DNA from: Doris montereyensis
Lineage: Eukaryota > Mollusca > Gastropoda > Nudibranchia > Dorididae
Reading direction: 5' to 3'
DNA: 64,000 nt
NCBI GenBank assembly: GCA_037039925.1
Contig: JAXRKP010000268.1
Location: 114,101 to 178,100, forward strand
Positions 49,500 to 62,485 of this stretch are shown here, piece by piece. The notes below the pieces were generated by a model, which had not been told where the DNA came from, did no database searches, and saw only the letters and a program-made list of their open reading frames with translations. Numbering within the stretch: position 1 is the stretch's first letter; each line of letters begins with the position of its first letter. A program made the translations under genes and the position numbers.

Positions 49500-50085
49500 A
49501 ATATTCAGTTTAAAGATTGAATTCTCAGACTCGTAAGTATCACCTTCTTCGGTCTCTGCCGCTTGTTCTTTTGTGATCCGGTCGAATTTTGCCCCTTTTC
49601 CACACCCACTTTGTACTTTGTTGCCCGTGTTGTCCTGTTCTTTGCCTGCTTGATCTTTCCAATCTTCTTCTTCTTGGCATGTTCCTCGTTAGTTGAAGAC
49701 CAAGAGATCCCTAGTCTGGTCATAACATGACGTATCCCGTATAGTATAACCCTACATTGAAGGCGTGGATGGCCAATGTGGTGGCAGTCTCGGCAGCTGG
49801 CCTGGTGACAAAACGGCTTTTGAACACGTCTTCCAAATCAAACTGTTGAAACTTTCATTTTGGTTTTGGGTCTTCATTCGAGCATATCGCTGCAGCAGTT
49901 GAGGCTCAGACGCTTGAGATAATGGGGTATAGCAAATGGTAATACATCAGGACGGATGGTTGGTTTGTGTGGATGTGGAGGTGCAGGCACACCGTTTGCT
50001 TTGCCTCTGTCCAACTTACGCCATGTTGTCATTCCTTTAGGGCAGAAGCGGTGGTTGGGAGCCGCATCTGTAGAGGTCATGTGTA
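49500..50085 (-). pseudogene. Mutator-like transposase, C-terminal relic
   Basis: Minus strand: 'MTSTDAAPNHRFCPKGMTTW', then with frame breaks 'AAETATTLAIHAFNVGLYY', 'MTRLGISWSSTNEEHAKKKK' and a lysine-rich tail. The 'STDA.P.H..CP.G...W' start and '..LGI.WS..N..HA..KD/K' end match the Mutator-like transposase family common in invertebrate genomes (I recall it as PF20700, from memory). The central 'TQNANES' region is deleted or diverged. Confidence 0.6.
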
Positions 50086-50139
50086 AAATGCTCCCGAGAA
50101 CGTTTCATGTTCTCAATGTCAGGTGCATGAAGTTTTAAA

Positions 50140-50890
50140 TTTCTTGCATTAAGTGTTTGTGGTCTTCTCGATGTTGAGGTAGGTCAGTTTTCTGTTGAGA
50201 CCTTTCTTGTTTGTCGTTTTTAAGTTGTCCAATGCATTAAGCATGCACTTAGCTTACCAAAACTGTACGAAGATTGATATCATGGTGTTTGTCATGCATG
50301 GGTGAAGTATATCTGGACCACACTGAAGTGTCGCAAATATCACAAACTAATGACACGTATTGTGATGGGCTTTGTCTCTGGGTGACAAGATGTATTTTGG
50401 ATGGTGAGCATCCTGGACAGACAATCAAGTGATTAGTAAAGGAGAATTAAATAAGGTTTTATGAATTCATCACCTAAGTGTTCTGTTAGTTAAATGGGGG
50501 TCTGGATATATATATATATAGATCTAACTCCCCACTGAATAATCAAAGAAGACAAGTTATATTGTGATCTCATTCTCATCTGAATAATAATAATTCTAAC
50601 CACTGCAGACTTTATGTCCTACCTGCACCCATATCGTTCGATCTAATTTTATTTATAAAATAATATAAATGATTGCACACAATACAACTTTGATCTAGAT
50701 CTAAACACAGCAAGACATGGTTGAGTAAGAGTAAGATATTTGATAATGTGTACATGATAGCATGAATGCACAGACTGATAAACACGTGTTAATGTTATGA
50801 TGTTTTGGTTTAGTTGACAGCATGATGAGTGTAAACGGATCTCCTGATCAGAGAAAAAGAAAAGAAAATGAATGGAAATGTTAACAATCA
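50140..50890. other. No gene seen
   Basis: AT-rich sequence with a short (AT)n run at 50,507-50,522. Confidence 0.5.
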
Positions 50891-50950
50891 TCAATTATGA
50901 ATAGAAGCATTACCTTTGATCTCTGGATGGAGTAGGCCCTGGGTTGGGAT
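50891..50950 (-). other. Unique sequence at the left end of the satellite, exon-like on the minus strand
   Basis: The minus-strand frame leaves the last unit as 'SQSALLYSWILLLLDLIPTQ' and 'GLLHPEIK', ending ATCAAAG|GTAATG, a possible splice donor. It may be the ancestral sequence from which the unit was copied. Confidence 0.35.
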
Positions 50951-53900
50951 TAGATCTAGTAGCAGCAGGATCCAAGAGTAGAGTAGAGCAGACTGGCTGT
51001 CTTCACCATGATTGACATGACCATTCGACATGGGCAGGACCGTCTCCTCAGCTTGGGTAGGTGATAAAACACCTCCAACTGGCGTTTCATCCTGGATGGA
51101 CCGTTCAGCATGCACTCCTCTGGGTTTTCTCCTCTCATGCTTACCAAAAGCAAAATTCTTCAGCCTGATGTTTGATAATAATATTGACAAAAGCAGGATC
51201 CAAGAGTAGAGCAGACTGGCTGTCTTCATCATGATTGACATGACCATTCGACATGGGCAGGACCGTCTCCTCAGCTTGGGTAGGTGATAAAACACCTCCG
51301 ACTGGCGTTTCATCCTGGATGGACCGTTCAGCATGCACTCCTCTGGGTTTTCTCCTCTCATGCTTACCAAAAGCAAAATTCTTCAGCCTGATATTTGATA
51401 ATAATATTGACAAAAGCAGGATCCAAGAGTAGAGCAGACTGGCTGTCTTCATCATGATTGACATGACCATTCGACATGGGCAGGACCGTCTCCTCAGCTT
51501 GGGTAGGTGATAAAACACCTCCAACTGGCGTTTCATCCTGGATGGACCGTTCAGCATGCACTCCTCTGGGATCCTCATGCTTACCAAAAGCAAAATTCTT
51601 TGGCATGATGTTTGATAATAATATTGACAAAAGCAGGATCCAAGAGTAGAGCAGACTGGCTGTCTTCATCATGATTGACATGACCATTCGACATGGGCAA
51701 AGCAGGTGATCCAAGTTTCATCCTGGATGGACCGTTCAGCATGCACTGGGCTGTCATGCTTACCAAAAAGCAAAATTCTTCAGCATGATGTTTGATAATA
51801 ATATTGACAAAAGCAGGACCTAGAGCAGACTGGCTGTCTTCATCATGATTGACATGACCATTCGACATGGGCAGGACCGTCTCCTCAGCTTGGGTAGGTG
51901 ATAAAACACCTCCAACTGGCGTTTCATCCTGGATGGACCGTTCAGCATGCACTCCTCTGGGTTTTCTCCTCTCATGCTTACCAAAAGCAAAATTCTTGGC
52001 ATGATGTTTGATAATAATATTGACAAAAGCAGGATCCAAGAGTAGAGCAGACTGGCTGTCTTCATCATGATTGACATGACCATTCGACATGGGCAGGACC
52101 GTCTCCTCAGCTTGGGTAGGTGATAAAACACCTCCAACTGGCGTTTCATCCTGGATGGACCGTTCAGCATGCACTCCTCTGGGTTTTCTCCTCTCATGCT
52201 TACCAAAAGCAAAATTCTTCAGCATGATGTTTGATAATAATATTGACAAAAGCAGGATCCAAGAGTAGAGCAGACTGGCTGTCTTCATCATGATTGACAT
52301 GACCATTCGACATGGGCAGGACCGTCTCCTCAGCTTGGGTAGGTGATAAAACACCTCCAACTGGCGTTTCATCCTGGATGGACCGTTCAGCATGCACTCC
52401 TCTGGGTTTTCTCCTCTCATGCTTACCAAAAGCAAAATTCTTCAGCATGATGTTTGATAATAATATTGACAAAAGCAGGATCCAAGAGTAGAGCAGACTG
52501 GCTGTCTTCATCATGATTGACATGACCATTCGACATGGGCAGGACCGTCTCCTCAGCTTGGGTAGGTGATAAAACACCTTCAACTGGCGTTTCATCCTGG
52601 ATGGACCGTTCAGCATGCACTCCTCTGGGTTTTCTCCTCTCATGCTTACCAAAAGCAAAATTCTTCAGCATGATGTTTGATAATAATATTGACAAAAGCA
52701 GGATCCAAGAGTAGAGCAGACTGGCTGTCTTCATCATGATTGACATGACCATTCGACATGGGCAGGACCGTCTGCTCAGCTTGGGTAGGTGATAAACACC
52801 TCCAACTGGCGTTTCATCCTGGATGGACCGTTCAGCATGCACTCCTCTGGGTTTTCTCCTCTCATGCTTACCAAAAGCAAAATTCTTCAGCATGATGTTT
52901 GATAATAATATTGACAAAAGCAGGATCCAAGAGTAGAGCAGACTGGCTGTCTTCATCATGATTGACATGACCATTCGACATGGGCAGGACCGTCTCCTCA
53001 GCTTGGGTAGGTGATAAAACACCTCCAACTGGCGTTTCATCCTGGATGGACCGTTCAGCATGCACTCCTCTGGGTTTTCTCCTCTCATGCTTACCAAAAG
53101 CAAAATTCTTCAGCATGATGTTTGATAATAATATTGACAAAAGCAGGATCCAAGAGTAGAGCAGACTGGCTGTCTTCATCATGATTGACATGACCATTCG
53201 ACATGGGCAGGACCGTCTCCTCAGCTTGGGTAGGTGATAAAACACCTCCAACTGGCGTTTCATCCTGATGGACCGTTCAGCATGCACTCCTCTGGGTTTT
53301 CTCCTCTCATGCTTACCAAAAGCAAAATTCTTCAGCATGATGTTTGATAATAATATTGACAAAAGCAGGATCCAAGAGTAGAGCAGACTGGCTGTCTTCA
53401 TCATGATTGACATGACCATTGACATGGGCAGGACCGTCTCCTCAGCTTGGGTAGGTGATAAAACACCTCCAACTGGCGTTTCATCCTGGATGGACCGTTC
53501 AGCATGCACTCCTCTGGGTTTTCTCCTCTCATGCTTACCAAAAGCAAAATTCTTCAGCATGATGTTTGATAATAATATTGACAAAAGCAGGATCCAAGAG
53601 TAGAGCAGACTGGCTGTCTTCATCATGATTGACATGACCATTCGACATGGGCAGGACCGTCTGCTCAGCTTGGGTAGGTGATAAAACACCTCCAACTGGC
53701 GTTTCATCCTGGATGGACCGTTCAGCATGCACTCCTCTGGGTTTTCTCCTCTCATGCTTACCAAAAGCAAAATTCTTCAGCATGATGTTTGATAATAATA
53801 TTGACAAAAGCAGGATCCAAGAGTAGAGCAGACTGGCTGTCTTCATCATGATTGACATGACCATTCGACATGGGCAGGACCGTCTCCTCAGCTTGGGTAG

Positions 53901-56266
53901 GTGATAAAACACCTCCAACTGGCGTTTCATCCTGGATGGACCGTTCAGCATGCACTCCTCTGGGTTTTCTCCTCTCATGCTTACCAAAAGCAAAATTCTT
54001 CAGCATGATGTTTGATAATAATATTGACAAAAGCAGGATCCAAGAGTAGAGCAGACTGGCTGTCTTCATCATGATTGACATGACCATTCGACATGGGCAG
54101 GACCGTCTCCTCAGCTTGGGTAGGTGATAAAACACCTCCAACTGGCGTTTCATCCTGGATGGACCGTTCAGCATGCACTCCTCTGGGTTTTCTCCTCTCA
54201 TGCTTACCAAAAGCAAAATTCTTCAGCATGATGTTTGATAATAATATTGACAAAAGCAGGATCCAAGAGTAGAGCAGACTGGCTGTCTTCATCATGATTG
54301 ACATGACCATTCGACATGGGCAGGACCGTCTCCTCAGCTTGGGTAGGTGATAAAACACCTCCAACTGGCGTTTTCATCCTGGATGGACCGTTCAGCATGC
54401 ACTCCTCTGGGTTTTCTCCTCTCATGCTTACCAAAAGCAAAATTCTTCAGCCTGATGTTTGATAATAATATTGACAAAAGCAGGATCCAAGAGTAGAGCA
54501 GACTGGCTGTCTTCATCATGATTGACATGACCATTCGACATGGGCAGGACCGTCTCCTCAGCTTGGGTAGGTGATAAAACACCTCCAACTGGCGTTTCAT
54601 CCTGGATGGACCGTTCAGCATGCACTCCTCTGGGTTTTCTCCTCTCATGCTTACCAAAAGCAAAATTCTTCAGCATGATGTTTGATAATAATATTGACAA
54701 AAGCAGGATCCAAGAGTAGAGCAGACTGGCTGTCTTCATCATGATTGACATGACCATTCGACATGGGCAGGACCGTCTCCTCAGCTTGGGTAGGTGATAA
54801 AACACCTCCAACTGGCGTTTCATCCTGGATGGACCGTTCAGCATGCACTCCTCTGGGTTTTCTCCTCTCATGCTTACCAAAAGCAAAATTCTTCAGCATG
54901 ATGTTTGATAATAATATTGACAAAAGCAGGATCCAAGAGTAGAGCAGACTGGCTGTCTTCATCATGATTGACTTGACCATTCGACATGGGCAGGACCGTC
55001 TCCTCAGCTTGGGTAGGTGATAAAACACCTCCAACTGGCGTTTCATCCTGGATGGACCGTTCAGCATGCACTCCTCTGGGTTTTCTCCTCTCATGCTTAC
55101 CAAAAGCAAAATTCTTCAGCATGATGTTTGATAATAATATTGACAAAAGCAGGATCCAAGAGTAGAGCAGACTGGCTGTCTTCATCATGATTGACATGAC
55201 CATTCGACATGGGCAGGACCGTCTCCTCAGCTTGGGTAGGTGATAAAACACCTCCAACTGGCGTTTCATCCTGGATGGACCGTTCAGCATGCACTCCTCT
55301 GGGTTTTCTCCTCTCATGCTTACCAAAAGCAAAATTCTTCAGCATGATGTTTGATAATAATATTGACAAAAGCAGGATCCAAGAGTAGAGCAGACTGGCT
55401 GTCTTCATCATGATTGACATGACCATTCGACATGGGCAGGACCGTCTCCTCAGCTTGGGTAGGTGATAAAACACCTCCAACTGGCGTTTCATCCTGGATG
55501 GACCGTTCAGCATGCACTCCTCTGGGTTTTCTCCTCTCATGCTTACCAAAAGCAAAATTCTTCAGCATGATGTTTGATAATAATATTGACAAAAGCAGGA
55601 TCCAAGAGTAGAGCAGACTGGCTGTCTTCATCATGATTGACATGACCATTCGACATGGGCAGGACCGTCTGCTCAGTTTGGGTAGGTGATAAAACACCTC
55701 CAACTGGCGTTTCATCCTGGATGGACCGTTCAGCATGCACTCCTCTGGGTTTTCTCCTCTCATGCTTACCAAAAGCAAAATTCTTCAGCATGATGTTTGA
55801 TAATAATATTGACAAAAGCAGGATCCAAGAGTAGAGCAGACTGGCTGTCTTCATCATGATTGACATGACCATTCGACATGGGCAGGACCGTCTCCTCAGC
55901 TTGGGTAGGTGATAAAACACCTCCAACTGGCGTTTCATCCTGGATGGACCGTTCAGCATGCACTCCTCTGGGTTTTCTCCTCTCATGCTTACCAAAAGCA
56001 AAATTCTTCAGCATGATGTTTGATAATAATATTGACAAAAGCAGGATCCAAGAGTAGAGCAGACTGGCTGTCTTCATCATGATTGACATGACCATTCGAT
56101 ATGGGCAGGACCGTCTCCTCAGCTTGGGTAGGTGATAAAACACCTCCAACTGGCGTTTCATCCTGGATGACCGTTCAGCATGCACTCCTCTGGGTTTTCT
56201 CCTCTCATGCTTACCAAAAGCAAAATTCTTCGGCATGATGTTTGATAATAATATTGACAAAAGCGC
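50945..56266. repeat. 223-bp satellite array, about 24 units
   Basis: Units repeat every 223 bases, with the landmark TGCTTACCAAAAGCAAAATT at 51,139, 51,362, and so on to 56,209. Most units differ by only a few bases. Three or four near the left end (51,540-52,000) carry deletions. The minus strand of each unit is open in all three frames, so frames run through two or more units. In one frame a unit reads 'MVMSIMMKTASLLYSWILLL', 'SILLSNIMLKNFAFGKHERR', 'KPRGVHAERSIQDETPVGGV'. Whether this is transcribed is unknown. Confidence 0.97.
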
Positions 56267-56433
56267 TCAATCGAATGTGAAACAACGTTCAGCAAAGCAC
56301 AATGTTTACACGCGGTGGTAGAACGGAACATGTCAATGCGCATGCGTAAGATCACGCTCATCAAATGAAAGAAAAGGAAATACAGTGTTCCATTTATAGC
56401 TGCCGACGTCACAGCTTGTTTTGATTTCTCCAA

Positions 56434-57360
56434 GTTATGTCAAGGAATACACCGTCGTGCTTTATTTCGTACAAATACTCGTCCCGATGATTTTTACTTC
56501 AAAACCAGTCATATTGATACCAAATACTCCAGCAGCATAGATATTCGTTTATGATCAGTAACCAGGGCATTTTGTTATGGACTCTCACTCCTTTCTAACA
56601 GGAAATTTTAACAAAATGCATTTCACCCAATGGAATAGGTAGTCATAAAAATCAATGTCAACAATAATCTACACTTACAAAATGCCTCTAAACATGTTTT
56701 TCTTATTTTTAAATAATTCACCTATCGTCTGAGCCTAAATTTGAAAATTCAATATTTTTTACCATAACCAGATAAGTATCAGTCTCGTGTCCCCTGATAT
56801 CATAATTTCGTCAAAATTTTTGTTTACATATTGGAACAAATTGTTTGTATAATGTTCTATAGGACATATAAAGTGAAATCTTGTTAAATTTTAATTTATA
56901 CTTTAAACATATGTGACAAAACTTGGACACCAATAAATGACAACCGATACTTTGAAACTGAGGGGTAGACACAAGAGCAACAGAAAATGTCAATTTGCAT
57001 TGTGTTGTGACTTTTGGTTAAATGGCCTCATCACCTGCTCTTAAATAATATAAGGTGCACAATTTCTGGCCTTGTCTTTGGGCTTTAAAAACATTTGTGC
57101 ACGCCACCTAAAACTTGGCATGGGATTGGTCTTAACACTAATGAATATATATGGAGTAACTGTTAAAAAAACAAAAAAAACAGCAAACAAAACAACTCAA
57201 TGATATAACAGCTGGAGTTTGAAAACTAAATATGTACTCAATAAACATGTCAAATTTATCTACATTACGTGTACCTTAAGATAGTCATACAACAGTAAAA
57301 AAAAAAAAAAAAGGTTTGAGATAACCATCTCGTACAAGCAATACTACCATTAGCTCACAA
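56434..57360. other. No gene seen
   Basis: AT-rich flank of the satellite, short frames only. Confidence 0.5.
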
Positions 57361-57369
57361 TTTAAGATC

Positions 57370-57540
57370 GCTGCTGCTGGTGCTGCTACTACTGCTGCTG
57401 CTACTACTACTACTACTACTACTAGTACTATTATTCTACTACTATTATTCTACTATTCTACTACTACCACTACCACTACTACCACTACCACTACCACCAC
57501 TACCACTACCACTACTACCACTACTACTATACTATTCTAT
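57370..57540. repeat. Trinucleotide microsatellite (CTG, CTA, CCA)n
   Basis: GCTGCTGGTGCTGCTACTAC passes into (ACT)n, then (ACC ACT)n and TATTATTCT runs. Interrupted, about 170 bp. Confidence 0.93.
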
Positions 57541-57609
57541 AGTGATGAATATAAAGTTTCAGCAACTTACCTCCTTTATCAGTGAATTTCCACATGCATA
57601 TATGTGAAA

Positions 57610-59850
57610 ATTTTTAGTTGTCAAAAGTCGGGGTGTTGAATCGTCAATGAGGTAGAAACTCCAAAGATTTAATGCATGTTTAAACAGCCTGAAAATCCAT
57701 GTTGTGGAATCCATTCGTGGACCAAAATTGTCACTGAATTCTTTGAAAGTTAATTTGATTTGCTTTCATCCATTGGACAAAAGAATTCACATCTCTCTGT
57801 TCCATATGATGTCGCCTATCATCTGGAGTTTTCCTTTTTAAAGAGGTTTTCTCGGATAAATAGGAAGGGAAGTTTGGAAAAAAAATTGAAGGATAAGCAT
57901 CCTTTAATAACTTTGGTTTCGACCTTGGCACCATCAAAACACTACCCGGTACCATCTGGTCTTGTAGCGGAATCTATTCTGACAATAAAATGTTCTGCAA
58001 AATGTTTCTTACACACAGCCGATTGAGAAGTCGGTTAAAAGTTTTCCTTTGGTATTTAACCACAGTCGCCTCATTGATTCATCTTCGGAAATGTAAACAC
58101 TGATGTTCTCTCCGATACTTCGTCACAATTCCCTCTTCAATTGGGAATACAACACTTTCTACCCATATTGAATTACTTAATGAAATTCAGCATACAGAAA
58201 TAATAGACAACACACATAATCCAAGATAATGTAATTAAATAGAATACAATAACAAAGCAAGTTGAAATGGTCACTGAGAGTGAGAGCAAGCCAGCTGAAC
58301 GGAAAACAATTGAAATTGGCGCTATAGAATTTGATTCGCATGCAGCTAGGCTAGACAAATGTCTAATTAGGTCACCACACAGGGTGAGACCAGTGAGAGG
58401 CTCAGGCCATCTCTTTCACGACAGTTGTGCTTTTTCAGATACAGTACAGGTCCTGCATCAAGCTTAGACACACATAATTGATTATGCCGTGAGTGCCATA
58501 GTTGAATGAGTTCATAGTTCATAGCTCTGTTTGTAACTGGACGATGTTGACTTTTGTTTGTCCGTGTCCTTTGCAATTTGCTGCTTCAAAGTCAGTATCA
58601 TCAATGATCGACCTTTACGGGCATGGGGGCCCATCCCCACCTTTCATCTGTGTCTGATACTAGTGATATCTTCGTGTGTCTGCTTGGGTAAGAAGACCAT
58701 GACTACTCTCCGGCATCCGGCACAGGGGACGTCAGCCGGGACCGCAACCACCAGGGAGAAGGCAGCTGCCACTAGTCCAGCTAGAAATGGTCATACAACA
58801 CTCTGGCACCTTCACTAGACCTGAAATGAGCATTTCGTTTAGCCTTGCGAGTCCGGACAGATCTCGTCGATCATGTTCGGGCCGGGCCAACGAATTCCTC
58901 TTTCTCCGCTCACCAGGACTGCATTTCCAGCCTTCGGCCTCCTCCAGGCCACCAATCCTGGGTCTTGGAGGACTCTGACCATTGTTTTAGGCACCCAGTG
59001 TCGCAGGGAAGCGTCCCGTCCCTACACGATGTCGGCCTTACTCCTAACCCGATCTTCTCCGCCCCTCTTCTATATTTTCTACACTTCATCGAGTCATAAC
59101 AAGATCTCCGTCATATACAAACCACAACAAAGATAGCTGTAATAATTGTAATAAAGAACAAAATAAGTAGTTTAAAAGCAAATGTCTATCTTTATTGTCT
59201 TAAGCAAACAATTGTAACAGACTTTGCCACACAAAAATGTGAAATAATGTAACAAAAATGTGAAATGCTGTGACATTTTTTTTAAAAATCTTAATTTAAC
59301 GTAGAAAATCGAGTAACTCTCAAAATTGTATTAAAATCCAAGCACAAGTAATTCAAGACATAATAATAATGATGATAATAATTATGATCATCAACTCAAT
59401 GAAGACGCAAGGTTTTGATCCTCTACGGTCCCTGGATACGCATGATTTCTCCCCATTTTTGAAAATTCATATCTTTTTTTCAACATATTGTGACTCAGTT
59501 TGTTGTATTTGAGAAATCAAGAGTTGATCTTTATTCTGAACAGGTTTCATTACAATATATTGAAAGAAAATTACAAGTTTTCAAAAATTGGTAGTTTTTC
59601 AGCGTTTCAACTTTTTTTTTTTTGGACACATCACAAACACAAAAAGTCACATAATATCAACAAATTCATAAAAACAAATTCTAAATTCTCACCTGACAAA
59701 GGGACAAAGATGTTATCATGGATTAAGAACATAATTTTTTGTGTATAGTCATCTTTTGTGTGGTATTTCTCAAAACATGGATATACACACAATGACTTTT
59801 TACAAGTCCACATTTATAGTTTGTTTTTGGAGCCTTGTTTTTAACTCATG
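57610..59850. other. No gene recognised
   Basis: Only short frames. A more GC-rich patch at 58,600-59,090 stands out from its AT-rich surroundings but has no long frame or family resemblance. Confidence 0.45.
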
Positions 59851-59854
59851 TCTG

Positions 59855-60640
59855 CTAGCTCCAGATGTAGCCATCTTTGCGTAGCAGACATGCAAGTGCT
59901 TCTCTTCTTCCCGCCTTCATCGTCGAAAGGAGCTGGAAAATGGCGACCACATAGGCGGGACATTGTCGCAGTTTCAAGGGCCCTGGATCTCGGAGAGATC
60001 TTCTTTTTTTCGCCAAAGAAAGGCAGAGTGTCCTCACAAACTTCTCCAGCATGTATGAATAGTATGATAATAAGAGCTGATCATTCAGATCAACTCCACA
60101 TGTTTTTGTGTAGTCCACAACAGCTGTTGGTTTCAGATTTGTTTCTGTTCGTGTAGTGTGTTGTTGCATCGTTGTAGTGTGTTTGGTGGTGAGGATGTGA
60201 ACATCCTTTTGTCCTTCCATCGCAGAGGTAGGAGTTGATTTTTCCTGCGGAAATCCATGCCCCCCTTGTTCATGGCTTGGGTCATAAGATCCTTGGGTAG
60301 GCCGATCCTATTAGCTCGAACCGTCCCCGACAACCATTGTATCCTTAGCCGCTAAAGTATCGCAGAGTTCTGGATTGCAATAATAATTATCCACAAATAG
60401 GGTGTGGCCAACATTTGCAAAGGGAACCGACCCAAGGCGATGACAGATGTCGAATGGCCTATAGCTAACGTTGGGTTCATGAGCCGTGATCTCAAAATCC
60501 CAAACGTAGCCGCTGCCGCTTTCACACAGCTGGTACAGCTTGATTTGCCACCCCCCCCCCCACTTGACAGGCTCGTCTTTCATGTACACCCTCATGTGAG
60601 ACCTCCCACACATGGACAGAGAGCTTCATTGATGCCAAGC
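59855..60640 (-). pseudogene. piggyBac transposase relic 1 (middle and C-terminal part)
   Basis: Minus strand, three frames in order: 'CGRSHMRVYMKDEPVKWGGG', 'IKLYQLCESGSGYVWDFEI', 'GHTLFVDNYYCNPELCDTL', then 'GTVRANRIGLPKDLM', 'LLPLRWKDKRMF', then 'AVVDYTKTCGVDLNDQLLLS'. These are the DDE_Tnp_1_7 (piggyBac) core blocks: the 'VDNYY' strand with the second catalytic Asp, 'GTVRANR', 'KWKDKR' and 'GVD..DQ'. Breaks at about 60,320 and 60,200 make it inactive. The DNA-binding N-terminus is missing. Confidence 0.9.
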
Positions 60641-60644
60641 ATTA

Positions 60645-61200
60645 ACGAGACACAAAGATCAACAAGATGGAAAATTATTCTACGATACCATTTTTTTTAC
60701 TTCATATCATTTTTGTACAGATCCAACAACATATCATGCTTGTCTACACCCCCTGTTTTGATTGTAACTGCGTATCAGACTTGGGCACTTGCCATTGATG
60801 TGTTGCTTCCGAATGCCGTCATACCTACGGACAGTATCTGTAGGTTCAACTCCATGAATATTGTTGTCATATCAGGAACAAATCAAAAAACTGGCTCATC
60901 ATCTTGTTTCAAATCAAATGATCCCTTCCCCTTTTTCTTCAGATCTTTTGCACACAGCAGAGGACAGTTTCTACTTCTGTTGGCCCTGAGGGTGCACGTT
61001 GCATCAAGTATTTTTCTCCTCAAAGTGGCCGATAGATCGGGAGAAGAAAAGTAACTATCAAAATATGCATACGAATTTGGGGTTGATCTTTTACAAGTGT
61101 AAGCACAACTTCCCCCGATTTGTCAATTTCAGCTGCATGAATCTGGCTCATAATGAAACCCTCATCAACCCATTTCAAACAAGTATACATGCAGGGGAAT
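60645..61200 (-). pseudogene. piggyBac transposase relic 2 (a different family member)
   Basis: Upstream of relic 1 on the same strand: 'VVLTLVKDQPQIRMHIF', 'DATCTLRANRSRNCPLLCA', 'KDLKKKGKGSFDLKQDDEP', 'KTGGVDKHDMLLDLYKNDMK', 'KKWYRRIIFHLVDLCVSLML'. It duplicates blocks also present in relic 1 but with different residues, so it is a separate piggyBac lineage (PGBD2/3-like by memory). Stops and frame changes are present. Its C-terminal 'FHLVDLCV' ends only a few codons before relic 1 begins. Confidence 0.85.
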
Positions 61201-61229
61201 TCATTGGTAAAATTTACTAAAAATGAAAA

Positions 61230-61740
61230 TAAAAAATATTATTTTTTGCTACAGTACAATATTTAAAACTTGGCTGATATTGGACGCTGAAACACCTGCA
61301 TCTGAAATTAATGAAACAGTACTTCTTAAATCATCAGTAAAGGCATTCATATCACCCCTTTTCAAACATACATCCCATCCTCCCTCATCTTTCTTCAATT
61401 TCAATGACGCAAATTTAATATTTCACTCCTCAATCCCCTGACCTCCTTTATGTATTTTTTATTATTAGAAGAGGCAATTTCAAATTGATTTATTTTGCAA
61501 TTTAGCTCATTTGCATTTCAGAATTGGGCTGTCTTAATTTTCTAATAATTTGTTTCTTTTGGATAGTATCTTCATATTTCTTTTTTTGTAAATCTTTTCC
61601 TTTCTTTCAACATGCAGTTTCAATTCAAAAAAGTCTTTTCATTAGTCTTGTACAATTATCTTTGAAGTACAAAAGTACTTCACGAAAATCATTGTTCTTT
61701 GAAATTAACATTTCACAACCAGAACACTTCTTCTGAGGAG
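61230..61740 (-). pseudogene. Decayed ORF upstream of the piggyBac relics, not recognised
   Basis: Minus-strand frames read 'CSGCEMLISKNNDF', a lysine-rich helix 'ERKEKIYKKRNMKILSKRNK', then 'GDMNAFTDDLRSTVSLISDA', 'GVSASNISQVLNIVL'. The layout (Cys pair, coiled coil, helical domain) suggests a mobile-element protein. No family could be named. Confidence 0.35.
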
Positions 61741-62409
61741 TCACGTAAGCTGCTGATGGTCGGGGAGAGGGTTGGGGAGACGATTGAGGGCATAGTTCAT
61801 TGGGCGTTGACTACAGAAGGGAAGATTTTGGCCCACGATTGCCAGAAGGTAATGAGAAAGGCGATTCAAGGAACGATGACACTGACAGCACTCCTGGTTC
61901 CTTACGATGAATGAGTCAAATTTTCTTAATGTTGAGTCAACAGCATATGGCAGTCTACTCTCTTAAAACTTTTTAAAGCTGCATAGCCGATGCAGCCACT
62001 GTAGTCCAAATTTATTGGCCAATTGCTGTGATTTTCTGTGGTGCTCCAAGTCGATAACAACAGCTTTGTTAGTGACACCCAAAGGAGGAGATGAAAATTC
62101 AGATGGTGGGTTAAGAAATAGACTGCGACGAATTCCAATTGCAGACAGGGACTCAGATATATAGGGATCCCTGGTTCCACTCGGAGTTAATTTTACGAAT
62201 AATATTATTATCTTGCTTGGGGCACTAATGCCGTAATGCAAACTTTCGCTTGGTTTTGTGCCAAGGCTGACACTAGTGACACTGAGGGACGATGACATTT
62301 ATTTTTTCTCCAAAAGAAAAAGGCTGAGTCTTGTTACTTATCTTGACTTCCTTTGTCATTTTTACTTTGCTCCAATTACATTAATGATAATGCATGTAGA
62401 TCTACGTCT

Positions 62410-62485
62410 ATATATCTATATATTTTTTAAATATTAGTATATATATATATCTATATATCTATATACTATAATATTTATCTAAATA
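62410..62485. repeat. AT-rich microsatellite
   Basis: TATATATCTATATATC and related runs. Confidence 0.85.

Noticed and set aside
49874..50080. Independent small gene
   Set aside because: Its 'STDA.P.H' block is explained as part of a Mutator-like transposase relic.
50945..56266. A series of separate 152-codon genes on the minus strand
   Set aside because: They are the same frames re-read every 223 bases in a satellite; each overlaps the next.
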